This document shows, piece after piece, positions 10,443 to 19,793 of a stretch of DNA of 64,000 nt (position 1 is the first letter of the stretch; the number at the start of each line of letters is the position of its first letter). The stretch covers positions 1 to 64,000 of the forward strand of contig JABMPH010000414.1 of assembly GCA_013203805.1 (NCBI GenBank). The letters are read 5' to 3'. Below the pieces are notes generated by a model. It saw nothing but the letters and a program-made list of their open reading frames with translations, ran no database searches and was not told where the DNA came from. The position numbers and the translations under genes were made by a program. This stretch comes from Bacteroidota bacterium. GTDB lineage: Bacteria; Bacteroidota; Bacteroidia; Bacteroidales; F082.

Positions 10443-12620
10443 ATGAAGAAAATTCTAGCTATAGACGACCAAAAAGACAACCTCACAACTATCAAGGCTG
10501 TATTAGAGAGTCAATTGGCAGGCATTAAGATATTAACAGCGCTTTCAGGTGCTGAAGGAATTGAAATTGCAATTAAGGAACAACCCGACACCATTATTCT
10601 GGATTTAATTATGCCATTAATGGATGGCTACGAAGTATGTACAAAACTTAAAGAAAGTGAATTAACAAAGCATATTCCAATTATAATGCTTACTGCCATT
10701 AAAACTGATGCTAACAGTAGGATAAAAGGATTAACACTTGGCGCAGATGCATTTTTATCAAAACCGATTGATGTACTAGAATTATCTACTCAGGTAAAGG
10801 TAATGCTACGAATAAAAGAAGCTGAGGATAAACTAAGGGATGAAAAAAGCATACTGGAAAAACTGGTTGACGAACGCACCGCTAGCTTGTATGAGAGTGA
10901 GTTATATTATAGAACATTAATTGAAAACAGTAGTGATGTAATAATAATAATAGATAGAAATGGAAAATTGGTATTTGAGAGTCAGTCGTCTGATTTAAAT
11001 ACCGGGTATAAAACAGGTGAATTGTTGGGGGAAAATATTTTTCGATTAATACACCCTGATGATTTGGAGCATATTTCAATGCTATTTAGGGAGATTATCA
11101 AAAAACCACAAGGAATTGAAAATGTAAATTTCAGGATCATACATAAGGATGGAAGCATTAAGAGCATTTCAGGTACTGGGAAAAACATGCTACACTTTCC
11201 TAAAATTAACGGAATAGTTGTTAACTACCGGGATGTAACTGAACACACTAAGGCAATTAATGCAAAATCGGAAAGTGATCGAAAATTAAATACACTTATT
11301 AATAACCTTAAAGGAATAGCCTATAGATGTATGAATGATCGCAATTGGACAATTGAATATTTAAATGCTGGATTTGAAGAAATAACAGGTTATAAACGTG
11401 AAGATGTAATTAATAATAAAAAAATGTCTTACAGCGATATCATCGATCCAGAAGACAGAGATAGAATATGGACAGAAGTACAATCAGCAATTGCGAAAAA
11501 AGAATCATTCGAGTTAAATTATAAAATCAAAACAGCATCAAATGATATTAAGTATGTATTGGAAAAAGGAGTGGCAATCTATTCTCAAGACAAAATAAAC
11601 ATAATTGGTTTAGAGGGTTTTATAACTGATATCACAACACAGGTTAGCATCGAAAAGGCCCTAAGAGAAAGTGAAAATAATTTTCGAATGCTTTTCAATG
11701 CGATGACAGATGTAGTGCTGGAATTAGATTATGATGGTCGATTTATCAATATTGCACCTACTTCGCAAGAGCTATTGTATTTACCGTCAGACGAAATGAT
11801 TGGCCATACATTACATGAGGTGTTTCCACAACCAGAAGCTGACATTTTTCTTGAATTTGTAAGGAAGTGCATAGATGAAAATGAAATTAAGAGTCTAATG
11901 TATTCTTTGGTTATTAACGACACAACAAAATGGTTTGAGGGAAGGGGCATTCCCAAATCCACCAATAGTATTCTTTATATCGCCCGTGATATCACAATGG
12001 CTAAAAAATCGGAAGATGAACTTAGAAAGCTTTCATCAGCTGTAAAACAAAGCCCTTCAGTTATAGTTATATCTGACATTGAAGGAAAAATAGAATATGT
12101 AAACCCAAAATTTACTGAACTTACAGGGTATGAACCTGAGGAGGTTATTGGTTTAAAATCAAGTATTCTTAAATCTGGACATCAAACACTTGAAGAATAC
12201 AAAGTGCTTTGGGATACTATAATTAGGGGTGATGAGTGGAAAGGCGAATTCCATAATAAGAAAAAGAATGGTGAATTATTTTGGGAAGAGGCTTCCATAT
12301 CACCTATTATCGATGAAAATGGTAAAATCACAAATTTTATAAAGGTAGCCGAAGATATTACAGAACAGAAAAAGGCAAAAAAGGCATTACAGGAGAGCGA
12401 ATATAAGTATCAAAAGCTAATTGAAACATCCTCCGAAGGATTCTGGCTTATTGACACAAAAGGAGTAACGCTAGATGTTAATTTAGCGTTATGTGAAATG
12501 TTAGGCTATCCCCGGGAAGAAATTATTGGCAAAACTCCATACGACTTCGTGGACAATGAAAATACTGGAATATTTAAAGAGCAAATAGTGATAAACAAAG
12601 AAAATATGAAATATGCCTAA
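10443..12620 (+). CDS. Hybrid histidine kinase, N-terminal part (frameshifted): REC plus PAS array
   Basis: A 725-residue N-terminal portion of a larger kinase. It begins with a receiver (residues 1-125, Asp54 in IILDLIMP, KPID at its end) and a short coiled coil. PAS modules follow at about 150-275, 280-400, 405-515, 520-645 and 648 onward. The last PAS is interrupted: after VINKEN the frame runs into KYA and a TAA at 12618. Reading the other frame from 12605 continues the PAS smoothly (YEICLKTKSGNCIP, then a GAF domain and the kinase core). One extra base near 12597-12604, an A-rich stretch, would restore a single 1309-residue protein ending at 14371. Either a recent mutation, a sequencing error, or a slippage site. 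Confidence 0.85.
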   Translation: MKKILAIDDQKDNLTTIKAVLESQLAGIKILTALSGAEGIEIAIKEQPDTIILDLIMPLMDGYEVCTKLKESELTKHIPIIMLTAIKTDANSRIKGLTLGADAFLSKPIDVLELSTQVKVMLRIKEAEDKLRDEKSILEKLVDERTASLYESELYYRTLIENSSDVIIIIDRNGKLVFESQSSDLNTGYKTGELLGENIFRLIHPDDLEHISMLFREIIKKPQGIENVNFRIIHKDGSIKSISGTGKNMLHFPKINGIVVNYRDVTEHTKAINAKSESDRKLNTLINNLKGIAYRCMNDRNWTIEYLNAGFEEITGYKREDVINNKKMSYSDIIDPEDRDRIWTEVQSAIAKKESFELNYKIKTASNDIKYVLEKGVAIYSQDKINIIGLEGFITDITTQVSIEKALRESENNFRMLFNAMTDVVLELDYDGRFINIAPTSQELLYLPSDEMIGHTLHEVFPQPEADIFLEFVRKCIDENEIKSLMYSLVINDTTKWFEGRGIPKSTNSILYIARDITMAKKSEDELRKLSSAVKQSPSVIVISDIEGKIEYVNPKFTELTGYEPEEVIGLKSSILKSGHQTLEEYKVLWDTIIRGDEWKGEFHNKKKNGELFWEEASISPIIDENGKITNFIKVAEDITEQKKAKKALQESEYKYQKLIETSSEGFWLIDTKGVTLDVNLALCEMLGYPREEIIGKTPYDFVDNENTGIFKEQIVINKENMKYA

Positions 12621-12862
12621 AAACGAAAAGCGGAAACTGTATTCCCACATTATTTAATGCTACATCAATTTCAGATAATGATGGAAAATTTGCCGGCTCA
12701 TTTGCTTTTATAACTAATATAAGTGAGAATAAACGAGCAGCTCAACTTCAGAAGGTACTTTATAATATTTCAAATGCGGCCATATCCTCAGGTAATTTAA
12801 ATACACTAATAGCCTTAATTCAGGAAGAACTTGGCAAAATAATTGATACAACTAACTTTTTT

Positions 12863-14371
12863 GTGGCACTATATGACGAGGAAACCAATATGTTATCCCT
12901 ACCTTTCTTTTCTGATCAAAAGGATAAAATGGTATCAATACCCAGTGGGAAATCCCTAACGGATTATGTGATCAGAACTCAAAAATCATTACTTGCTAAC
13001 AGAAAAGACAAAGCAAAGCTTGAGGAGTTGGGTGAAATTAGGAGGATAGGTTCTGACTCTAAAATCTGGCTCGGAGTACCCTTAAAAATAGAAAATGAAG
13101 TTATTGGTGTACTGGTAGTACAAAGCTATACCGATGAAAATGCATTTAATAAGTCGGACATGAAAATGCTTGAATTTATTTCGGAACAAGTTAGTATTTC
13201 CATCAATAAAAAGAAAGTTGAAGAAGGCATGATCTCTGCTCTTGAAAAAGCTACCGAATCTGACAGATTAAAGACCGCATTCCTGCAAAATATTAGTCAT
13301 GAAATACGTACTCCAATGAATGGGATTATGGGATTCACAGGATTATTAAAAGATACCACCCTGAGTGGCAAGGAACAACAATCGTATTTGGATGTGATAT
13401 TAACAAGCGGACATAGAATGCTAAATACTCTTAACGATCTTATGGATATGTCGATGCTTGAAACCGGTCAGGTTAAAATGAATATTAGCACTATAAATAT
13501 TAATGATGAGCTTAGCATTCTTTATAGTTTCTTTAAACTTGAAGTTGAGAAAAAAGGAATGCTGATAAACTTCGAAACTGCACTACCAAATAATGAAGTA
13601 GTTATTAAAACTGACCGTGAAAAACTTTTCGCCATACTAACAAATCTTATTAAAAATGCCATTAAATATAGTCATAAAGGGAATATTAATTTTGGATATG
13701 TACTAAAGGGCTATTTCCTTGAGTTTTTTGTGGAAGATACGGGTATTGGTATTCCTAAGGATAGGCTAAAAGCAATTTTTGACAGATTTGTACAAGCTGA
13801 TATAGAAGATATTAAAGTTTATGAAGGTTCCGGTCTGGGTTTATCAATCTCAAAAGCATATATTGAGTTAATTGGTGGTGAAGTTTGGGTTGAATCGATA
13901 GAGGGGAAAGGATCAAAATTTTATTTTACAATACCCTATAATCCCGAACCGATACCAATGGAATTTGATGAAACTGAAATAACAGAAATAAAATCTTCAT
14001 TTCAACAAAAACATTTAAAAATACTAATTGCTGAAGATGAAGAAATTGCGTTTGATTATTTACATATTGTTCTTGAAAATTCCGGCACTGAATTAATAAA
14101 TGCTAAAAATGGAGCTGAAGCCGTGGATGTTATGCGAAAAAACCCGGATATAGATTTAATACTTATGGATATAAGAATGCCTATTATGGATGGTTATGAG
14201 GCAACACATAAAATAAGGAGTTTTAATAAGGACGTAGTTATAATTGCTCAAACGGCTTATGCGTTGGCTGGCGACAAAGAGAAAGCTCTTAATGCCGGTT
14301 GTAATGATTATATATCAAAGCCAATTAACAGAACTAAATTATTGGAATTGATTAACAAATATTATAAATAG
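12863..14371 (+). CDS. Hybrid histidine kinase, C-terminal part (frameshifted): GAF-HisKA-HATPase-REC
   Basis: A 502-residue open frame from a GTG inside a GAF domain; coding similarity extends upstream in the same frame to 12605, so this is not a natural start. It contains most of a GAF domain (to about residue 130), HisKA with His146 in [11 protein letters not shown], HATPase_c (DTGIGIP, GLGLSISKAY) and a receiver with Asp436 in LILMDIRMP and a KPIN tail. It is the C-terminal half of the gene starting at 10443. If the frame is truly broken, the N-terminal receiver/PAS half and this kinase half would be separate products. Core sequence is paralogous to the kinases at 143 and 7345. Confidence 0.85.
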   Translation: MALYDEETNMLSLPFFSDQKDKMVSIPSGKSLTDYVIRTQKSLLANRKDKAKLEELGEIRRIGSDSKIWLGVPLKIENEVIGVLVVQSYTDENAFNKSDMKMLEFISEQVSISINKKKVEEGMISALEKATESDRLKTAFLQNISHEIRTPMNGIMGFTGLLKDTTLSGKEQQSYLDVILTSGHRMLNTLNDLMDMSMLETGQVKMNISTININDELSILYSFFKLEVEKKGMLINFETALPNNEVVIKTDREKLFAILTNLIKNAIKYSHKGNINFGYVLKGYFLEFFVEDTGIGIPKDRLKAIFDRFVQADIEDIKVYEGSGLGLSISKAYIELIGGEVWVESIEGKGSKFYFTIPYNPEPIPMEFDETEITEIKSSFQQKHLKILIAEDEEIAFDYLHIVLENSGTELINAKNGAEAVDVMRKNPDIDLILMDIRMPIMDGYEATHKIRSFNKDVVIIAQTAYALAGDKEKALNAGCNDYISKPINRTKLLELINKYYK

Positions 14372-14533
14372 TGGAAATAAAAGAGTTTACCATCTGAGCA
14401 TGTGAACTTGGATTGCACCAATAGGGCGCTTTATTTTATTAAGTATTTGGAATGGAGTGTTGGAGTAATGGACTTGGGAACAGTTTTGCCAATGGTTATA
14501 CAAATGAAATATTTATAAAACCGATTATTTAGT

Positions 14534-14541
14534 TACTTTTG
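14534..14541 (+). promoter_or_regulatory. Candidate Bacteroidota -7 box (TACTTTTG)
   Basis: An exact match to the Bacteroidota -7 consensus TAnnTTTG, 19 bases before the ATG of the transporter gene at 14561. I see no convincing -33 TTG element upstream. Inference from motif and position only. Confidence 0.4.
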
Positions 14542-14560
14542 CCAGCTTGAAAATTACAGT

Positions 14561-15463
14561 ATGCAAATAGGGAAAAACCAACTAATAGTAGGAACAATTG
14601 CCATTAGTATTTCTGCAATCTTATGGGGTTTTGATGGTGTGGTTCTAACTCCCAGGCTTAACAATCTTGATGTTGGCTGGGTAGTTTTTGTTCTTCATAT
14701 TATTCCTTTTTTGTTGATGAACGTTTTTCTGTTTAAGCAGTATCGTAACCTCAACACATTCATAAAACAGGATTACATACTATTTCTTCTGGTGGCAATA
14801 TTCGGGGGAGCCATTGGTACAATTTCAATTGTTAAAGCTTTATTTCTAGTAAATTTTCATCAGCTATCTGTAGTAGTTCTTCTTCAAAAACTACAACCAA
14901 TTTTTGCAATTATCCTTGCCGCAATATTGCTTAAAGAAAAGATAAAAAAGCACTTTGCAATATGGGCATCGTTGGCAATTATAGCAAGTTATTTTCTAAC
15001 TTTTGGGTATTCACTTCCAAATATAAAGATGGAAGATAATACCATACAAGCTGCATTGTATGCATTACTTGCCGCATTCTCTTTTGGTAGTTCAACAGTA
15101 TTCTCAAAAAAAATATTACATAACCATAACTTCATTACAGCTACTTTTTTTAGGTATGGTTTTACCAGCTTAATTTTACTTGTATATGTATTAATTTCAG
15201 GAAGCTTTGCTCAATTTGAAATAACTACTCCTACAAACTGGATATACTTTGTTATAATAGGTCTAACTACCGGATCGGGAGCCATATTTATATATTACTA
15301 TGGATTACGCAGAGTTAAAGCCATTGTTGCAACCATTAGCGAACTATTGTTTCCTGTTTCGGCAATTCTGTTTGATTACCTGTTCAACGGAAGTATGCTC
15401 TCACCAGTACAATTAATAAGTGCAGTTATTATGGTTTTCGCCATCATTAAGCTTAATAGCTAG
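14561..15463 (+). CDS. DMT superfamily (EamA-type) transporter
   Basis: A 300-residue integral membrane protein with about ten hydrophobic helices in two repeats. Features include an N-terminal SAILWGFDGV helix, an LKEKIKKHFAIWASL segment closing the first EamA repeat, and a second repeat starting near AALYALLAAFSFGSSTVF. Family members export or import amino acids, nucleotide sugars or other small metabolites; the substrate cannot be told from sequence. It is a single gene after the kinase array, with its own -7-like box. The 189 bases between the kinase and this gene contain nothing else I recognise. Confidence 0.88.
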   Translation: MQIGKNQLIVGTIAISISAILWGFDGVVLTPRLNNLDVGWVVFVLHIIPFLLMNVFLFKQYRNLNTFIKQDYILFLLVAIFGGAIGTISIVKALFLVNFHQLSVVVLLQKLQPIFAIILAAILLKEKIKKHFAIWASLAIIASYFLTFGYSLPNIKMEDNTIQAALYALLAAFSFGSSTVFSKKILHNHNFITATFFRYGFTSLILLVYVLISGSFAQFEITTPTNWIYFVIIGLTTGSGAIFIYYYGLRRVKAIVATISELLFPVSAILFDYLFNGSMLSPVQLISAVIMVFAIIKLNS

Positions 15464-15596
15464 TATATTTTTAAACAATCATTTTCCTTCCTTGCAATGT
15501 GTATATATTTTTCTTATCTTTATCATTAATTAATTACGGTAAAACGGATAAATTAATAAGCTATAATAATAAGAGTTTAACTTAAAATATGATACT

Positions 15597-15836
15597 ATGT
15601 CAGACGATTTAAAATTAGTATACACCGGATCGAGAGTAGAAAGCCTTTTTTTAGAGGAGATGCTTGTGGAAAATGAAATAGGTGTAATCCGTAGAGATAC
15701 ACTTAGTTCAAGTGTACAGGCAGGTTGGGCAAATGGATCACCTGAAGATGCTGTAAGAATATTCGTTGATCCACATAATTTTGAAAAGGCAAAGAAAATT
15801 CTGGATGATTACTTTGCGTCTCGTGATAATGGTTAA
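15597..15836 (+). CDS. DUF2007-family small protein
   Basis: A 79-residue soluble protein matching the DUF2007 pattern: an N-terminal LKLVYTGSRVESLFLEEMLVEN segment with conserved small residues and a C-terminal FVDPHNFEKAKKILDDYF. The fold resembles the PII/ACT-like ferredoxin fold and the family is annotated as putative signal-transducing protein, but no biochemical role is established. A weak promoter-like pair (TTG at 15492, TATCTTTA at 15515) sits about 80 bases upstream. The next locus, a decayed aminotransferase, starts 51 bases downstream. Confidence 0.8.
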   Translation: MSDDLKLVYTGSRVESLFLEEMLVENEIGVIRRDTLSSSVQAGWANGSPEDAVRIFVDPHNFEKAKKILDDYFASRDNG

Positions 15837-15887
15837 TTGCTATATTAAGATGATGAAAATCATTACTGATAATTGTATCTACAGTTG

Positions 15888-16561
15888 ATGGATTCAGTTG
15901 TTTCACCAAACTATATTCGGGATAATGAAATAGTTAGCTCGTCCGATTTTAACCATGAGCAAATTAATAATGGTATTGTTATCTACGAAGTTATAAGAGT
16001 TTGTAATGGTATACCTCTGTTTCTGGAAGCTCATATTGACAGATTTATTTTTTCAATTAATAAACTTGGGAGAAAAAATAATATTTTGATATCTACTATA
16101 GCATCTCGAATTAGTACCCTGATCAACATAAATAATCTTTCCATTGGAAACATAAATTAGAACTTGGAGTATATGAATTATTGCTAGTAGATGAAAATGG
16201 ATTTGTAACCGAAGGAAGTAAATCCAATATTTTCTTTTTAAAAGAGAATACATTAATTACACCTAAAACTGAACAAGTACTTCCCGGAATTACCAGAATG
16301 AAAGTAATTCAAATTGCAAGAAGAATGGGTATTAAACTATTGGAAGAGAAAATTAGCAATAAATCTCTAAAGTTATACGAGAGTGCATTTATTAGTGGTA
16401 CTTCGCCAAAAATTCTACCCATCCGAAATATTGATGAAATCCAATTTAATACTAAGAATGATACAATTAAGAAAGTTATGGACGAATATGAATTAATGGT
16501 ATCTAATGATATACTATTGTTTAATTGGGATAATTATGACAATGTATTACCTAACAAGTAG
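15888..16561 (+). pseudogene. Class-IV aminotransferase/aminodeoxychorismate lyase-like, internally deleted
   Basis: The 5' part (15888-16160) encodes the N-terminal half of a PLP fold-type IV enzyme of the BCAT/PabC group, with YEVIRVCNGIPLFLEAHIDR. It ends at a TAG after LSIGNIN. The 3' part is in another frame (open from about 16148) and starts at HKLELGVYELLLVDENG, then TEGSKSNIFFLK, LPGITR and FISGTSPKILPI, all class-IV hallmarks. The stretch that normally joins GN to VYELLL, roughly 50 residues and expected to include the PLP-binding Lys, is absent and the frame is shifted. A functional enzyme is therefore unlikely. An upstream TTG at 15873 is in frame, but the ATG at 15888 fits the family better. 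Confidence 0.82.
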
Positions 16562-16625
16562 TTATTAAGATATTTTCAGCATCTCATTTTTATGTAATTT
16601 TACACTATTAAGTCAATTCAATAAA

Positions 16626-17498
16626 ATGCATCAATTAAAAACATTATCAAAATATTCAAATAGTGTACTCATCATTATTATTATACTTTTAATTCCATTT
16701 TCGATGATGAGTCAGAAAAAAATACCTGATGATTTTTGCATAAGTAATGATGAATTGAAACTATTTGACAGGATTAACCTCTTGCTTGTTGATTACGACA
16801 AAACCCAATTACAGCTGTCTTCTTCACTTTCTTATGTTGCGGAAGTTCATATAAACGATCTGCAAAACAATCATCCTGACACCAGCATTTGTAATCTATC
16901 AAGTTGGTCGGATAAAGGCACATGGACTCCATGTTGCTATAATAAATATGTACACAATCCTGATTGCATGTGGGACAAACCTAATGAGTTAACGCCATAC
17001 CCCTATCGTGGTTATGAATTGGTTACATATTTTGAAGATGGATTTAATAATGACTCAGTTATAAATCTTTGGTCTGATTCGAAGGAAGTATTGGATATGT
17101 TTCTCACACAAGGTGATTATTCACAAAAGAAATGGGTTTGCGGTGGACTATCCATTGGACAAAACTATGTTTCACTGTGGTTTGCTCAAAGAAAGGACAC
17201 ACAAAAATCGGCGATAGTTTGTGAGAATGAACAAAAGAGTAATGATAGCATACCATTAGTTATCGCCAATAATAGCTCGAATGTTTATTACTTAATATTT
17301 GGTAGTTTTCCAAATATGCATGATGCTCGTGAGGCTCTTAAAAAAGCCAAAGCCGACGATTTTAAAAAATCAGATATTCTTGCCAAAAACAACAAATTCC
17401 GTATTTATTTAAACAAGTATAGTAGTTTAAAAGAAGCCCTATACGCAAAACAACAATTGCCCTACGCATACCGCGAGGCATGGATACTAAAAGACTAA
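16626..17498 (+). CDS. Secreted CAP (SCP-like) domain protein with C-terminal SPOR-like domain
   Basis: A 290-residue protein with an N-terminal signal or anchor helix (about residues 12-30). The central region resembles a CAP/SCP extracellular domain: SYVAEVHINDLQ, a Cys-rich CCYNKYVHNPDCMWDKP, then KKWVCGGLSIGQNYVSLWFA. The C-terminal 75 residues (YLIFGSFPNMHDAREALKKA to YREAWILKD) look like a SPOR repeat, which in other proteins binds denuded peptidoglycan. I infer an envelope or secreted protein held at the cell wall; CAP activity is not predictable. It stands 15 bases before the next small gene, suggesting co-transcription. Confidence 0.7.
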   Translation: MHQLKTLSKYSNSVLIIIIILLIPFSMMSQKKIPDDFCISNDELKLFDRINLLLVDYDKTQLQLSSSLSYVAEVHINDLQNNHPDTSICNLSSWSDKGTWTPCCYNKYVHNPDCMWDKPNELTPYPYRGYELVTYFEDGFNNDSVINLWSDSKEVLDMFLTQGDYSQKKWVCGGLSIGQNYVSLWFAQRKDTQKSAIVCENEQKSNDSIPLVIANNSSNVYYLIFGSFPNMHDAREALKKAKADDFKKSDILAKNNKFRIYLNKYSSLKEALYAKQQLPYAYREAWILKD

Positions 17499-17513
17499 AT
17501 ACCAGAATTTCAT

Positions 17514-18008
17514 ATGGAAAGTACGATCAGTTATATAATAATTATTGTAATTGTAATTCTGTCGATTACGGTATACAATTATAAGAAGAAACAAACTCGC
17601 CAGTATTTGCTTTCGGTACAGCAGTTTCCTGAATTAAATTTTGAGATAAAAATTCAAAAACACCTTGGAGTTATAAATGCAATACTTGTAGTTGTTTATC
17701 CGAAAAAAGATTTAATACTAGCAGATATTAAAATAGAGCTAATATCTGCAAAAAGAGAATTCAATTACTATTCACTTGATTATATGATAGTTAACACCAT
17801 ACTCCCGATTAATATTGTGAAAAATAAAAAGATAAAATTTGAAATTCCCTTTGAATCATTCAAATCGTTATTGGCAGATGGGGAGCATCCATTCCGTACT
17901 TTTCGTTTTTTAGTAACTTCAAATATCGACAAACCCTATAAATCACACGAAATGGGGTTCAATAAGAAATGGGTCATTTATCGGCCTGATACCGGTAGTT
18001 ACAATTAA
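17514..18008 (+). CDS. Hypothetical protein with N-terminal membrane anchor
   Basis: A 164-residue protein not recognised by family. A single hydrophobic helix (about residues 6-22) is followed by KKKQTRQ, then a mostly beta-type soluble region with no obvious catalytic motif. The positively charged segment after the helix favours an N-out, cytoplasmic-domain orientation. It follows the CAP/SPOR gene by 15 bases and converges on recN with 39 bases between the stop codons. The function is open. Confidence 0.65.
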   Translation: MESTISYIIIIVIVILSITVYNYKKKQTRQYLLSVQQFPELNFEIKIQKHLGVINAILVVVYPKKDLILADIKIELISAKREFNYYSLDYMIVNTILPINIVKNKKIKFEIPFESFKSLLADGEHPFRTFRFLVTSNIDKPYKSHEMGFNKKWVIYRPDTGSYN

Positions 18009-18047
18009 AGAACCACCATCATGAAGGTTGATTTGGATTTTCAAATA

Positions 18048-19703
18048 TTACTCTGCCATTAGCTCTCTTGCTACGTTAAGTGCAGTTTCCGTAACATTCT
18101 CACTACTTAACATAGTAGCCAACTCTTCAACCCTACCCTCATTACTTAATAAACTTATTGTAGTAACCGTAGTATTGTTATTTGATTGCTTATATACTTT
18201 GTAGTGAAAATCAGCTTTAGAAGCGATTTGTGGTAAATGTGTTATTGTTATAACCTGATGATTGGCAGCCATCTTTTTAATAATTGACCCAACCTTTCCA
18301 GCAATATCGCCTGAAACTCCCGAATCAATTTCATCAAATATCACAGTTGGAAGCATTTGCTGCTGATTAATTAATGATTTTACAGCTAACATTAATCTCG
18401 ACAATTCCCCTCCCGATGCAATTTTGCTAATCTCCCCTTTCTCAACACCAAGGTTAGCGTTAAAAAGAAATTGTACTTTATCAACTCCTGAACTAGTAAA
18501 AGTATGTAATTTTTCAATTTTTACAGCAAACCCTGCATCTTTCATCCCAAGCTGAATAAGTATTTTCAGCACAGAGTCAGAGAAATTGCTACTACTTGAA
18601 GTCCGAAGTTTATTGAGCTCGTCAGCTCTTTCAGTAACTACCTTTTCTTGAATCGTCAACTGCTTTTTAGTAACCTCAATTTCGTAATCAAGAGTGTGGA
18701 TATTCTGGAGTTTCTCATCATATTCATTTTTTAACTCAATTAACCCTTCAACTGTTGAAACATGGTGTTTCTGAAATAACCTGTATACCGAATTTAGCTT
18801 ATCGTTAACCAATTCAAGTTCCACTGGATCAAAATCCTCATCTCTATTTAACGACTCAATTTCTACTGCAATATCCTCTAGTTCAATCAACAAGCTTCTA
18901 AGCCGATCGGTTAACTCACCAGCCCCTGTTAAATATGATTGTATTTTCCCAAGTGTTTTGGTCAGATTAGTCAAATTTCCTATTAATGCAAATTCATCAC
19001 TATTAAGAATCGAATCTGCATCTGCTAAGGCAATTTTTATTTCTTCAGCATGTTCAAGAAACCTGACTCTTTCTTCAAGTTCTTTAACCCTATCCACATC
19101 CAATGTAGCATCGCTAAGTTCCTCAAATTGAAACTTGAAATAATCCTCATCTTTTTTCGCTTGATTGTTTATATCAACAAGCTCAGAAAGCCTAATAACT
19201 AATTTGTGGTAGTTATTAAAATCACTTTTATATTGTGATATAACATTAGGCTTATTAATAAAATCATCCAATACCTCAAGCTGAAAAGATGAATCTTGCA
19301 ATTGAAGAGTTTGATGCTGTGAGTGTATATTTAAAAATTTGTTGCCCAGATAAGTAATTAATTTTAAGCTAACCGGAGAGTCATTTATAAATGCTCTTGA
19401 TTTCCCCGAAGGAAGTAACTCGCGCCTGATTATTGTTTGATTCTCATAATCAAGATCATTATTGATAAAAAAATCTTTAATTTGAAGTTTTCCATTATCA
19501 AATACGCCCTCAATTATACATTTCTTTGATTTATCCCTAAGAACTGATAAATCAGCTCTGCTCCCTAAAATTAATGATAATGCTCCCAGTATAATCGATT
19601 TTCCCGCACCGGTTTCACCGGTTATAACCGAAAAGCCACTGGTAAAATCAATTTCCAGCTTTTCGATCAATGCATAATTAACTATGGATAAAGTTTTTAA
19701 CAT
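18048..19703 (-). CDS. recN: DNA repair protein RecN
   Basis: A 551-residue SMC-like ATPase of double-strand break repair. The N-terminal head carries Walker A GETGAGKS at residues 29-36. A long central coiled coil (about 150-365) follows. The C-terminal head has the ABC-type signature (ASGGELSRLMLA), Walker B (TVIFDEIDSGVSG) and the ITHLPQIA switch region. Length and order match RecN. It lies 90 bases downstream of the murD-like gene on the same strand, with its own -7-like box in between. Confidence 0.96.
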   Translation of the reverse strand: MLKTLSIVNYALIEKLEIDFTSGFSVITGETGAGKSIILGALSLILGSRADLSVLRDKSKKCIIEGVFDNGKLQIKDFFINNDLDYENQTIIRRELLPSGKSRAFINDSPVSLKLITYLGNKFLNIHSQHQTLQLQDSSFQLEVLDDFINKPNVISQYKSDFNNYHKLVIRLSELVDINNQAKKDEDYFKFQFEELSDATLDVDRVKELEERVRFLEHAEEIKIALADADSILNSDEFALIGNLTNLTKTLGKIQSYLTGAGELTDRLRSLLIELEDIAVEIESLNRDEDFDPVELELVNDKLNSVYRLFQKHHVSTVEGLIELKNEYDEKLQNIHTLDYEIEVTKKQLTIQEKVVTERADELNKLRTSSSSNFSDSVLKILIQLGMKDAGFAVKIEKLHTFTSSGVDKVQFLFNANLGVEKGEISKIASGGELSRLMLAVKSLINQQQMLPTVIFDEIDSGVSGDIAGKVGSIIKKMAANHQVITITHLPQIASKADFHYKVYKQSNNNTTVTTISLLSNEGRVEELATMLSSENVTETALNVARELMAE

Positions 19704-19729
19704 ACTTATTTCTTCTTATCGGGAAACTA

Positions 19730-19737
19730 CAAATCTA
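19730..19737 (-). promoter_or_regulatory. Candidate -7 box (TAGATTTG) for recN
   Basis: On the minus strand the sequence TAGATTTG fits the Bacteroidota TAnnTTTG consensus and ends 26 bases before the recN start codon. The -33 element is not clear. Motif and position only. Confidence 0.35.
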
Positions 19738-19793
19738 AGAAAAACACCAATAAAACAGGTTTTGTAATACCAATTTAAGAAACTGTCTAAGTA

